DNA of 60,000 nt from the NCBI RefSeq assembly GCF_963678635.1, contig NC_087070.1, positions 13,366,539 through 13,426,538 of the forward strand. The letters are read 5' to 3'. Position numbers and translations under genes: made by a program. Source of the stretch: Symsagittifera roscoffensis. Its lineage: Eukaryota; Xenacoelomorpha; Acoela; Convolutidae. The notes under the pieces are model-generated. The model saw only the letters and a program-made list of their open reading frames with translations, was not told the DNA's origin and did not search any database. This document shows positions 47,648 through 57,202 of this stretch, piece by piece (position 1 is the stretch's first letter; every line of letters begins with the position of its first letter).

Positions 47648-47707
47648 CCAGCTCAAGAATTACCTTACCAGCTCAAGAATTACCTTACCAACTCAAGAAT
47701 TACCTAG
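47648..47707 (-). repeat. Three tandem 20 bp motifs upstream of ORF2
   Basis: Plus-strand unit CCAGCTCAAGAATTACCTTA repeats three times without spacer (the third with two changes near its end and one in CCAACTC). On the element strand each unit reads TAAGGTAATTCTTGAGCTGG, starting 38 nt upstream of the ORF2 ATG. The core is shared with the LTR at the expected transcription start. Confidence 0.9.
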
Positions 47708-47878
47708 AAATGTTCTCCTGCAAGTACTTGCTGTAGATTCGGATTATCGCGTGTTCAATCAAGATTCTCTCTTTCTGTTACTCGCTTGAGTGTAGTTGGA
47801 TTTTCAACTTTGTTTTTCAAACTTGATCTGAAAACAGAAAGCTCATTAAAACTTAGCATATCACGTCCCTAACCTAGA

Positions 47879-47894
47879 GACCCCCCTTCTACCC
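47879..47894 (-). promoter_or_regulatory. Second polypurine-tract-like sequence
   Basis: Minus-strand GGGTAGAAGGGGGGTC resembles the 3' tract (GGGAAGGGGGGCT) and lies almost midway along the element. Central polypurine tracts prime extra plus-strand starts in some retroelements; that role here is inference. Confidence 0.45.
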
Positions 47895-48118
47895 ATATGG
47901 TTAAAATCTTATCATTCTCATATCACTTAAAGCAATTCGATTGGATTTTCCCTTAAGAACATGCAGATTCATTTTATGTTTTAGCACCATCAATTCTTTC
48001 TTTTAAAATTCAATTGTCATGCCAATCATATCTTAAGATCCCTTTACCTGCGCCGCACCCCAGTACCTAACTCAAGACTCCTCCCTCACACCCGACCTGA
48101 TACCTCCATGTACCCGAC

Positions 48119-51100
48119 TCAGGCGATGCTCAAGTAGTACTTCTTGTGAAGATGCACCATTATCTCTGTTTCTGCAAAGACCACATGTAGGATAGCGTAC
48201 AATTCCCTCGAGCTCAGTTTGCCCCTGTTTGGGTCGTACACCGGCATCGAGACCTCCACTATTCCTCTTTCAATCATGAAGTCACGTAGTCTTGTCAGTG
48301 CCAATATCACGTGTTCGGGATCAATTGTGTTTCTGTCGTTGACTCTCGTTACTAGGAAGCAGAGGTATTTGCCCGGGACTTGTGCCACTGACGGTGGAAG
48401 CGCTGCTATGCCTCCCAGTCCTGGCCTCTGTCTGAACAGAAACTCTACGTTCTGGTACTCTCTTTTGAAGTCAGCCTCCAATCTTGATTTGAAACTCATG
48501 TCCGCCGTGATGCAGATCGCGCTGGTCCTGTTTGACAGGATGAAGTCGCTATCCGTTATCATGATGTTCTCTGAGTATTCATTGGGTATTTCGAATTTCG
48601 TTTTGAAACTCCTTCCTATGGTAGGCTCTGGTTCTTCTTCCTCCAGTTCCAATCCGCTTGTTTCCCTCACTTCCTTGAGCTTCTTTATCATCAAATTTTC
48701 GGTGTGGGTAAGTCCTACCCCCACTCCCCGGACAAAAATATTTATCGACGTCCCCGTCGATGTAGTCGGGTCTGAATTGTCCTTGGGGATGTCCAGTGGC
48801 CTGTCTGTTGCTGTCCATCCGAAAAGAGGGTCCTCTGTCTTCATGTAATTTGCTGCTGATACATCGATTTGCTGAATGCTTTGTCCTTCGCGGCTCTCGT
48901 CTTTGACATCACGCATCCACTCTAGAATCCTCAAGTTCGTGTTCCCCCTCCTTTCTATTTCACTCTGCTCGAGATCCGTCTCCAATTCTGGCGTCGAGTA
49001 ATCATCCTGCGGATAATGTCCACCATCGTCAATGACCTGCCATTCCTCTTCGGCTTCCAGTTCGCCTGCGCTTAGTAGTTCATCGCCCAACTTGTCTGGC
49101 TGTATCTTATCGATCAAGAAGTCATCCCCGTACCTATTGTACCTCATACCTGTTCGTTTACGATTGCCAGTCCTGGTTTCCGGTGGTGTTGGTCGATCCG
49201 GCTCCATCCACTTCGGTACCTCGTTTTGCTCTGGGTCGTTCCAGTCTTCTTCTACAAATGAACCTGCATCCGACTCCACTTCTATCTTTTCGTTGTCGTC
49301 CAAACTCAAGTTCTCATTACCATCATTTTTCTCTCTAGTGCCTTTCTCATTCACTTTGCACGCTGGTTCCACCACCAGGTACTCAAGACCTTCCATGTCT
49401 TTTGGTAGGCACCAGTCCTCCGGGGACGGGACGTGAGGCTTCAGATTTTCGTAATGTGCTGCTCGCCCTGTACTCAAGCGATAGAACCGTCCTTGTTGAT
49501 GTACTTCCGTAATCATGAACGGTCCTCTCCATTTCTTGAGTAGTTTCTTTGTTCCCTTGGGCGGTATGACATTTTGGAAGACCCACACGTATTGGCCCAC
49601 TTCGTATGGCTTTGCTCTTAGTATCTTTTCGTCATATTTCTTGCGTTGCCTCATTTGCGCTTGCGCCGTGTTTCTCCGACATAGCTCGTTTAGCTCTTGT
49701 TGTCTTTTGATCGCTTCCTTCACGTATGCTTGAGGTGACGTCCTCTTCCCCTCGTACTCCGGGTAGAAGAATGTTATAGGCATTGCCCTTTCCCTGCCTG
49801 TCAACATCATGAAAGGACTGATACCCGTCGTTGAGTGCTGAGTACTATTATAGGCTCCTACTACCTGTGGCAGGTATTTGTCCCAGTCCGTCATGTATCT
49901 CGAGCAGTACACCCTGAGCATGTTGACCAGTGTCCTGTTCTGTCTCTCTACCAACCCATTGGTCTGTGGATGATAGGTCGTCGAGTGCGCTTGAGCAATG
50001 TGTGATCTCTTCATCAATTCTTTTGTCAAGTCCCCCACAAAAGCCTTGCCGTTGTCCGACTGGAAAGTCATTGGACAACCATACCGCGATATCCAATGCG
50101 TTATCAGGTGATCACATGTCTCCTCTGCCGAGGCTGTCTGGCACGGAACCGCTTCCGCCAACTTGGTGAAGTGATCTATTATAACTAGTATTTGGTTATA
50201 ACCCGACTCCGTCATGCAAATTTTCTGATGGTCTATCTGCACCACTTCATTGAATTCCGAACTCTCGACAGACTTGAGGGGAAACTTCATCTTCCTTGGG
50301 TCTTTTACTTGAAGGCATGCTAGGCAGGCATTCACCCATCTCTCGCAAGCTTTTCTCATTCCCGGCCAATCAAACCTGTGAAGTATCCTTTGTTGTACTT
50401 TATCTATCCCCTGGTGGCCCATCTGGTCGTGTGATCTGAAAAGCACCTCCGTTTGGTACAATTGTGGTAGTATGATGAGGTTGTGTTTGTGTAATATTTT
50501 TTCCTCATCTCTTCTCTTGCACGCTACCACCCCTTCAGCTGTGTGATAAAGTAAATCTCTCTTTTCTTTGTAGAACTGGCTCAAGATCTTGTAGCTGTCT
50601 TCCTCAAGTTCCCCCTTCTCCTTGACTCCCGAATGGATCCATTTGGAGAGGTTACTTGTCATTTTGTCATTCTTCTGGGCCCTTATTAGGTCAGACAGCC
50701 TGTATCTCGCCTTAACATGCTCCTTTAGCGCCATGATCTGTCCATTCATTTCACCAGGGTTGTGGATGTCATCGCTCAGCTTCACACATATCATCCTTTT
50801 CACGATTTTCATGTCGTCTTCTGGTACCAGATTCGTTCTGACGTTTGAGTTGCACGATAGTTCCCTTAGTGGTTTTCTTGAAACTGCTATTTTCTCGAGC
50901 TCTTCACCACCTCGTACCTCTTGTATTTCCAGATTGTACGTCCCTGAAGATGGATCCGTCTGTAATTCCCTGTCGTGCTGTCTTATCTTCTCTTCCGCCA
51001 GTATCATGCATAGACTGTCTTGGTCTTCGCTGCTCTCATCCGAGTCTTCATCCCATTCTTCACGCTCCCCGGACAATTTCCCTTCTCCGGTTTCGTCTTC

Positions 51101-54100
51101 TTCCATGAATCTGGACCACTCCCCGGACTCTTGATCTAGTCCCGGGTGTTCAACTTCTTCTCTGAATGTTACTTTCTTATCCCTGACTTTTGTCTGTTCC
51201 AGAATTTTTTCGGGGATTTTTTCAACTAGTGATCGCACAACTTCCTTGCTATCAGTGATGCTTCCTTTTGAGACGTCAGTGTTGTTCACTGTTTCTTCTC
51301 TCCGAAGTATGGTTAGTTCCGGTGCCTCCTGACCTTTCCCTTGGATCACGGGCTTGTCATCTGATAGTTTCTCAAGCAACCTCATTAAGTCTTCATCTAT
51401 TCGGACCGTTCCCTCCTCTACCTGGATGAGATCATAACCTTTTGCCTTAAGTGTTTCCCTCACGATCTTGGACTTGAGCATTATTCCTATCGGAATCCCT
51501 CTGCTTTTCTTCAAGATGGTCTTTTCAAGAGGCTCTTTCGGCAATTCGGGATGATCTTCAATCGGTTTGCCTGATTTGTCCAGCCATCTCGTGAGTGGAA
51601 GACTGTCGTACGTTTCTTTGTCCATGAAGGAGAAGCCGTCTTTGATCTCAGGTCTGTCCGCCTCTCTTTGTTCTTGCCTCTCGTAGAACTCCGTCTTCTT
51701 ACTCAAGCTGTCAGCATTTTGATGTTTATCTCGTGTTCTGTGCTCAATTATCATGTTGTATCCATCCAAGCGAACTATCCACCTCCCAATATAGCTCTGG
51801 TCCATTGAGTACGTTTTCAGCCAGCTTAGTGCTCGGTTGTCGACTCGCAGCTTGAAGGGCTCACTGCCTAAGTATGCTCTGTATTTTTCGACAAAGGTGA
51901 CCACCGCAAACATCTCTGCTTTCGGTGCTCCGTACTTCATTTCTGTGTCACTTAGGACCTTGCTCCCGTATGCTATTGGTCTCAAGACTGTCTTCCCATT
52001 CCATTCTTGTTCTTGATGGAGAATACCAGAAATAGCGACTACTGACGCATCCGTGTCTAGCACGTACATCCACTTCTCAGTCGGCATACCCAGTACTGGT
52101 GCCTCACACAGCTCTTTCTTTATTCTCTGGAATGACTCTTCTGCCGCGTTGTTCCACGTGAACTTCTTGCCCTTGTGTCTCATTAATTGTTGCATCGGGT
52201 ATACCTTGTCCGCATAGCCCTTGATGAATTCTCTATAATAGTTGGCGAAACCCAGGAAGCTCATCAGCTGGTGCTCCGTCTTCGGTGATTTCCAGGTTAG
52301 GACTGCTTCCACGGCGTCTGGGTCAGGTCTGATACCGTGTTTATCTACCATCCTGCCCAAGTATTTAATCGAGTCCTTGAGTATCTCGCACTTTGATGGT
52401 TTACACTTCAGCCCCGATCTTTTCATGCACGCGAACACCTCGTCAAGCCTCTCGATATGGTCTTCTAGTGTTGGCGTTGCTATTACCACGTCGTCCACAT
52501 AGCACATTACCAGGTTGCCGTACTTCTTCGTCACGCCTATCAACGCGTGTGCCATCAGCCGCTGAAACGTGGCTGTTGCATTGCAGAGTCCAAACGGCAT
52601 CCGTTTCCATTGAAACAGACCCAACTCGCAGGCGAACCCTGTCTTGTCCCTGTCTTGCTTCCTTAATGGTACCTGCCAAAAGGCCGAGCCTAAATCAAGA
52701 GTCGTAAAAAATTTCGCATCACCTAACTTCGAGAGGCTCTCATCAATTCTAGGTATGGGATAGGCATCCTTCACCGTGACGGAGTTCAGGTATCGAAAGT
52801 CACAACAAAACCTTAACTGGTCGCCTTTCTTTTTGGCCATCACTACTCCACACGCCCACGGTGACTTGGATGGTTCTATCATGTCATACTCTAGTAACGT
52901 TTCGATTTCTTTTCTACACGCGTCCGATTTGTGTGGGGTCATGCGCCTCGCCCCCTCCCTGTGTGGCACCGCGTTTTCCTCAAGTTCTATTTCATGTTCA
53001 ACAAAATTACAACACCCGATATCCGCCTTATGCCTTGAAAAAACCTCCTCGTTCCGCTCTAGTACGTCCTTGATAGCTTCGAGCTGTTCATCTTTCAGTT
53101 TGCCCCTTAAATGTTCAATCTCCGGCAGAACCGGTTTATCAGTTTGCATTTCATCTAGCGTGGGTCGCTCTGGAAAGTTCGAACAGCTCGAAAGCCCATC
53201 GTCCGTTTCTGACTTAAGTGATTTGATAAGACTTGAAGAATCTTTTATTCTCTGCAATCGTCTCAAGATACAAATTTTGTCCCTGTGATTAGGACAATCA
53301 ACAACTTCATTTTGTTTTGAGTTTTCAATTGTTTCGTATCGAGTTTTAACTGGTAAAGCATATCCCAGCTTCCTCCCTCTCTGTATCGTGATCGGTATAT
53401 CAAGGGTATTCAACAAGACACTGACGCAGAGGCCGCTCTTCGTTATCGAAAATGATCTTCCTAAAACAGCAGCGCTTTGACTATTGGGATTCGGAACTAT
53501 ACACACTTGCTTGTTGTCACTTAGTTCATTATAATTTTTCATCCTCAAGCTTACGATTGCCGCTTCATTAGCTTTTAACCTCACTCTCCTACTCAAGAAT
53601 ACCGGTGCTTTGTTTTCATTCGCCATTATTAAATTTACCGGTTTGATTGCGTACCTCCTATCCGGGTTCCGTATCCTGAACATTGCATTATTTAGATCAA
53701 TCGTTACGTCGAAATTCCTGATGAAGTCTCTGCCCAAAATGAATTGGTCAGATTCATCTAGGTTTTCTACCACGATGAAGCTCATCCACAGGTTACGTTC
53801 CCCCAAATTGAGGGCTATTATCGGCGTCCTGCCCAACACCCGAAGGGCCCCTTTGTTTGCAGCTGACAGCCGTATTCTCGAGTCTATCAAGTCACCTTTG
53901 TCAAAGCCCATCTTTTCCCATGTTTCGATTGGTATGACGCTCAAGACTGCTCCCGTGTCGAGTAATCCACGTAACTGAGTCTTTTTGCCATTTATGTCTA
54001 GCACGTGCCCTGTCACGTCTGCTTCCGTCCCGATGTGCATTGCATCTTCTTCGAGCATAGCACAGTGTCCAATCGATCTTACTTTCAATTCTTCTTTCTC

Positions 54101-56926
54101 TGCATAGATTTGTCCAATTAGGTCTTCGTCGCATGTTATCATCGTCTTGGTATAGATGTTGATTCCATCTATATTTAGCATGACCTCGTGTGGACCATAA
54201 GCTTCAGTGTACCTATTATCAACACGTACCGATTTGCTGCCCCCTCTCGTGAGTAGTGCCCTGAGCGCTCTAGAAGTCGTTTGTGGACTTATTCCACTCA
54301 AGTAGTCTGCATACACGTCAATGTGCATTATCGTCTGGTCGCTCGGCTCGCTCAAGTTTCTGGTTACCTCGTGTCCGCCCACTGTGATTATCGACATTAT
54401 TCTTGCTCCGATTTTCGATATTCCAAAAGGTTTACCTGTCACCATTTTCACGGTGTTACAATTCCCGGTCTTCATTGAGCCCGTTCTAGCCTCTGGTATT
54501 GAGTTCGATCCGGTTAATGCTTCGTTAAAATTCTGTCTTTCGATCTCCAACTTTAGTCGTTGCTCTATTTCTTTCGCAGCCAGATCTTGTTTCACTTTGG
54601 CAATTGCTTCCGTCGCCGCTTTCTCATAATTTATCTCTAGAGAGCTTCCGGCCGCGGACTCTAACGCACCGCTAACATGTGTAACAGCTTTCACTGTCTT
54701 CGTCGGCAATTCGGTGTTTGGTGCCCCCAAGTTCCTAGATTCAAACTCGTTTTGCCTGTTCCGCTGATTCTGCACCGCCGCTAATGCCAACTTATGTTTG
54801 GGGTGATTCTGGTCCTTGACCGCTTCCCAGAACAAGGGACAATCCATTCTGAAGTGCCCCTCCTGGTTACAGAAGAAGCATCTGGCGCCTATCTTGATGA
54901 TTAAGCCATTATAGTACTCGTGTTCCTCCATCTGGCTCATATCCTCTTCATCCAGTGCATAACCTAGGCTCTTCATGCCTTGTTTGTACGTTGTGCAGTC
55001 AGCCACATGATGATCCGCTGACCCGCAGTTCGCGCATGATCTGCGCTTGTCCATATCATCTCTAGGTTTGTACCATGATGACCTCTGGGGTTGGCTTCCC
55101 CCTTGCGTGTTCCTGTTTTCGGAATATGAGTACTTCTTAGGTTTCATCAGCATGTATTCTCTTGATTTCTGTCTCATTTCTTCTGGGGTGGGTGCGCTGT
55201 CCTTCGACAATGTGTAGTATGTTGCTAACATTGTCCTTAAGTCATCACTTTTCACCCCATCGATGAACTTCGAGGCAATGCTAAAGTTCCGTCTATTTGT
55301 CGACTCCTCTGGGTCACTCCTCCTTCTCAAGCTCTCGAGGTCATCTAGGAACCGATCTATTGACTCGTCGTCCCTCTGCCTTCTCTTTTCAAATCGCATC
55401 ATCGCTTGGTGACCCTTCATGCCTGACGCGAATCGATTCAGCAATATCTCGAAGATCTTGTCAGCGGTGTCGCGTTCTTCCTCCTTCTTTGCGACCACGC
55501 ATTTTAATGCCGTTCCTTCCAAGTTGCTCAGTATGGCTGTACATGCTTGTCTTTCGTCACTCAAGTTGTCTTGTTCTAGATGTAATCTCATCACTTCCAC
55601 CCAAGTGTCAATGCATCCATCGGAGTCGTCCTTGAATTCTTTTGGCTTCTTGAATGTCTTTCTTGATTTTCCCTCTCTCCTGTCGCTCGAGTCAGTGTTC
55701 CTCGTGGCGAAGGCCTCTAGAGTCCTGTTCATCATCTCCCAAAAGCTGGCCCATGTCATAGCATCCGGTCCTGTGTTGCTGTTAGCTGTTGAATCTCCCG
55801 GAGCAGTCGTTGTATTCGACGTTCCATTCTTCATTATTGTTTTCGCAGCTGTTGGTGCTATGCTTATCGCATCCCTGGTTAAGGGCAACGGTGTCGATTG
55901 CCGTTTGTTCCTTTGTGGTTCTACAAAGTCAACTCTGGTGCTTTGCGTACGATCCGCTGCCGGTCTTTCTTGTGGAGTGGAACCTCTCAAGATTGCATCC
56001 AACTTCGCCTGTATTGCACACGAATTCTCGGCTTGACTCTTGCTCATTGTGTCCATTCTCCTTTCCAGGCTCCCTAATTGGCTGTTGACATCATCATATC
56101 GGTTCTTCAACTGTTGCATGTCTGTTTTGATGTTCTTTTCTCGTTCTTCATTGGTGGCTTCTACCTTATCTGACATTTCCTTGAGTCTCTCATCTGTTGC
56201 CTTAGCTGGGTTAAAATAACTGTCTAGATACTCGTGCTTGTTGTATCTTATCTCCTTTTTTATCACCTCTCTGTCTTCTTCACTGTGCTTAAGTCTTTTG
56301 TCAATCTGATTTAATTTCGCCAACAAGTCACCCAGCTCAATGGTAGTCTCTTCATGGTCAGCTGTCGGTCTCTCTTCGGCCGTAGCCTCTGCTTTAGCTT
56401 GTTCCTCTCTTGGATTGGCTTCTGAGGTCTTCGAGCTCACTGTCCCAAATGTTCGTGCTCTTTCTGCTTTTGGTTCTTCAGTCACGTTTTCTTTTGTTTT
56501 TATTCCGAACATTATTCCCAATTTTTCCGTAAAAGATGTCCTCTTTACTTGAGAGTCTTCTTTCACCGTTTCTTCGGTGTTGCCTATTGCATCTTCCGCG
56601 TCATCTATCGGTGAGAACTCTATGGGTTTCTGGTTCGGTTCCTCTGCATTGGGCATTGGAGTTGACTCTGTCGCCATCTTCCTTGTTTCATCCACACTTT
56701 GATCGGGTGTCTCTAGATCAATCTCGATGGTGGGTTCTACTCGCTCCCCTTCCGTGCCCTCTTTCGCCCTGTTCTCCGCTGTACTCCTTGTGCTGACCAT
56801 GTTAACTGAAAAGTTCGTCTTCGTTATCTTTGGGCCCGTTGATGTCGTTCCGCGCAGCGATGAATTATATTTCGTGTTTGATCCACTTGACCTTTTTTCG
56901 AGCACCGGTACCCTACTCCGCCTCAT
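48119..56926 (-). CDS. Gag-Pol polyprotein, 2935 residues, with macro-like C-terminus
   Basis: One frame holds everything, with no frameshift or stop between gag and pol. Coiled coil 195-300; retrotransposon Gag-like region about 425-600; two CCHC zinc knuckles (C631-C634-H639-C644 and C683-C686-H691-C696); aspartic protease LLDTGA (Asp990) with ILGRDF (1063-1068); reverse transcriptase about 1325-1530 with YVDD (1476-1479); RNase H about 1618-1745 (Asp1626, Glu1671, Asp1696, Asp1739); integrase zinc site H2166-H2171-C2201-C2204 and catalytic Asp2232, Asp2291, Glu2327 (35 residues between the last two); a GPF/Y-type module near 2467-2497. A mostly acidic linker of about 400 residues separates RNase H from integrase. 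Residues 2770-2930 resemble a macro domain (CFLVTRVND, then VILALTRLRDF, ILHVVFAETEIMVHL). An alternative start is Met43 (MVSTRS, 56800), a common style of Gag start. Confidence 0.96.
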   Translation of the reverse strand: MRRSRVPVLEKRSSGSNTKYNSSLRGTTSTGPKITKTNFSVNMVSTRSTAENRAKEGTEGERVEPTIEIDLETPDQSVDETRKMATESTPMPNAEEPNQKPIEFSPIDDAEDAIGNTEETVKEDSQVKRTSFTEKLGIMFGIKTKENVTEEPKAERARTFGTVSSKTSEANPREEQAKAEATAEERPTADHEETTIELGDLLAKLNQIDKRLKHSEEDREVIKKEIRYNKHEYLDSYFNPAKATDERLKEMSDKVEATNEEREKNIKTDMQQLKNRYDDVNSQLGSLERRMDTMSKSQAENSCAIQAKLDAILRGSTPQERPAADRTQSTRVDFVEPQRNKRQSTPLPLTRDAISIAPTAAKTIMKNGTSNTTTAPGDSTANSNTGPDAMTWASFWEMMNRTLEAFATRNTDSSDRREGKSRKTFKKPKEFKDDSDGCIDTWVEVMRLHLEQDNLSDERQACTAILSNLEGTALKCVVAKKEEERDTADKIFEILLNRFASGMKGHQAMMRFEKRRQRDDESIDRFLDDLESLRRRSDPEESTNRRNFSIASKFIDGVKSDDLRTMLATYYTLSKDSAPTPEEMRQKSREYMLMKPKKYSYSENRNTQGGSQPQRSSWYKPRDDMDKRRSCANCGSADHHVADCTTYKQGMKSLGYALDEEDMSQMEEHEYYNGLIIKIGARCFFCNQEGHFRMDCPLFWEAVKDQNHPKHKLALAAVQNQRNRQNEFESRNLGAPNTELPTKTVKAVTHVSGALESAAGSSLEINYEKAATEAIAKVKQDLAAKEIEQRLKLEIERQNFNEALTGSNSIPEARTGSMKTGNCNTVKMVTGKPFGISKIGARIMSIITVGGHEVTRNLSEPSDQTIMHIDVYADYLSGISPQTTSRALRALLTRGGSKSVRVDNRYTEAYGPHEVMLNIDGINIYTKTMITCDEDLIGQIYAEKEELKVRSIGHCAMLEEDAMHIGTEADVTGHVLDINGKKTQLRGLLDTGAVLSVIPIETWEKMGFDKGDLIDSRIRLSAANKGALRVLGRTPIIALNLGERNLWMSFIVVENLDESDQFILGRDFIRNFDVTIDLNNAMFRIRNPDRRYAIKPVNLIMANENKAPVFLSRRVRLKANEAAIVSLRMKNYNELSDNKQVCIVPNPNSQSAAVLGRSFSITKSGLCVSVLLNTLDIPITIQRGRKLGYALPVKTRYETIENSKQNEVVDCPNHRDKICILRRLQRIKDSSSLIKSLKSETDDGLSSCSNFPERPTLDEMQTDKPVLPEIEHLRGKLKDEQLEAIKDVLERNEEVFSRHKADIGCCNFVEHEIELEENAVPHREGARRMTPHKSDACRKEIETLLEYDMIEPSKSPWACGVVMAKKKGDQLRFCCDFRYLNSVTVKDAYPIPRIDESLSKLGDAKFFTTLDLGSAFWQVPLRKQDRDKTGFACELGLFQWKRMPFGLCNATATFQRLMAHALIGVTKKYGNLVMCYVDDVVIATPTLEDHIERLDEVFACMKRSGLKCKPSKCEILKDSIKYLGRMVDKHGIRPDPDAVEAVLTWKSPKTEHQLMSFLGFANYYREFIKGYADKVYPMQQLMRHKGKKFTWNNAAEESFQRIKKELCEAPVLGMPTEKWMYVLDTDASVVAISGILHQEQEWNGKTVLRPIAYGSKVLSDTEMKYGAPKAEMFAVVTFVEKYRAYLGSEPFKLRVDNRALSWLKTYSMDQSYIGRWIVRLDGYNMIIEHRTRDKHQNADSLSKKTEFYERQEQREADRPEIKDGFSFMDKETYDSLPLTRWLDKSGKPIEDHPELPKEPLEKTILKKSRGIPIGIMLKSKIVRETLKAKGYDLIQVEEGTVRIDEDLMRLLEKLSDDKPVIQGKGQEAPELTILRREETVNNTDVSKGSITDSKEVVRSLVEKIPEKILEQTKVRDKKVTFREEVEHPGLDQESGEWSRFMEEDETGEGKLSGEREEWDEDSDESSEDQDSLCMILAEEKIRQHDRELQTDPSSGTYNLEIQEVRGGEELEKIAVSRKPLRELSCNSNVRTNLVPEDDMKIVKRMICVKLSDDIHNPGEMNGQIMALKEHVKARYRLSDLIRAQKNDKMTSNLSKWIHSGVKEKGELEEDSYKILSQFYKEKRDLLYHTAEGVVACKRRDEEKILHKHNLIILPQLYQTEVLFRSHDQMGHQGIDKVQQRILHRFDWPGMRKACERWVNACLACLQVKDPRKMKFPLKSVESSEFNEVVQIDHQKICMTESGYNQILVIIDHFTKLAEAVPCQTASAEETCDHLITHWISRYGCPMTFQSDNGKAFVGDLTKELMKRSHIAQAHSTTYHPQTNGLVERQNRTLVNMLRVYCSRYMTDWDKYLPQVVGAYNSTQHSTTGISPFMMLTGRERAMPITFFYPEYEGKRTSPQAYVKEAIKRQQELNELCRRNTAQAQMRQRKKYDEKILRAKPYEVGQYVWVFQNVIPPKGTKKLLKKWRGPFMITEVHQQGRFYRLSTGRAAHYENLKPHVPSPEDWCLPKDMEGLEYLVVEPACKVNEKGTREKNDGNENLSLDDNEKIEVESDAGSFVEEDWNDPEQNEVPKWMEPDRPTPPETRTGNRKRTGMRYNRYGDDFLIDKIQPDKLGDELLSAGELEAEEEWQVIDDGGHYPQDDYSTPELETDLEQSEIERRGNTNLRILEWMRDVKDESREGQSIQQIDVSAANYMKTEDPLFGWTATDRPLDIPKDNSDPTTSTGTSINIFVRGVGVGLTHTENLMIKKLKEVRETSGLELEEEEPEPTIGRSFKTKFEIPNEYSENIMITDSDFILSNRTSAICITADMSFKSRLEADFKREYQNVEFLFRQRPGLGGIAALPPSVAQVPGKYLCFLVTRVNDRNTIDPEHVILALTRLRDFMIERGIVEVSMPVYDPNRGKLSSRELYAILHVVFAETEIMVHLHKKYYLSIA

Positions 56927-57202
56927 TATTTCTATTTACAACTGCTCCTATTTACAATTTTATTATATACACGATTCTATTCTAAGGGTAAAAAAAAATA
57001 TTTTTTGTGGTAACAAATTCTGTACAACGTGTTAAAAACCTTATCCAATTCTCTTTCTTAAACCTCCGAAAAACTTTCCTTAATTTGGTCTTAACCGTAC
57101 CTATTTCGATTTGTCTTATTCTGTCTTAAGACACACTTGTTGTGATTCTACTTCAATTTTTATACCGTCCCAAGACTATTCGTCACTATCACAGTACTCT
57201 CC

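Larger units (their letters stand above)
47611..48118 (-). other. Spacer between gag-pol and ORF2
   Basis: 508 bp without coding capacity. It contains a triplicated 20 bp motif close to ORF2 and a polypurine-tract-like sequence. It is a plausible place for a splice site, internal promoter or reinitiation signal, but no strong splice acceptor precedes the ORF2 ATG. Confidence 0.6.

Noticed and set aside
48219-48848. 209-codon open frame on the plus strand
   Set aside because: Antisense to the macro-like end of Gag-Pol; no domain features.
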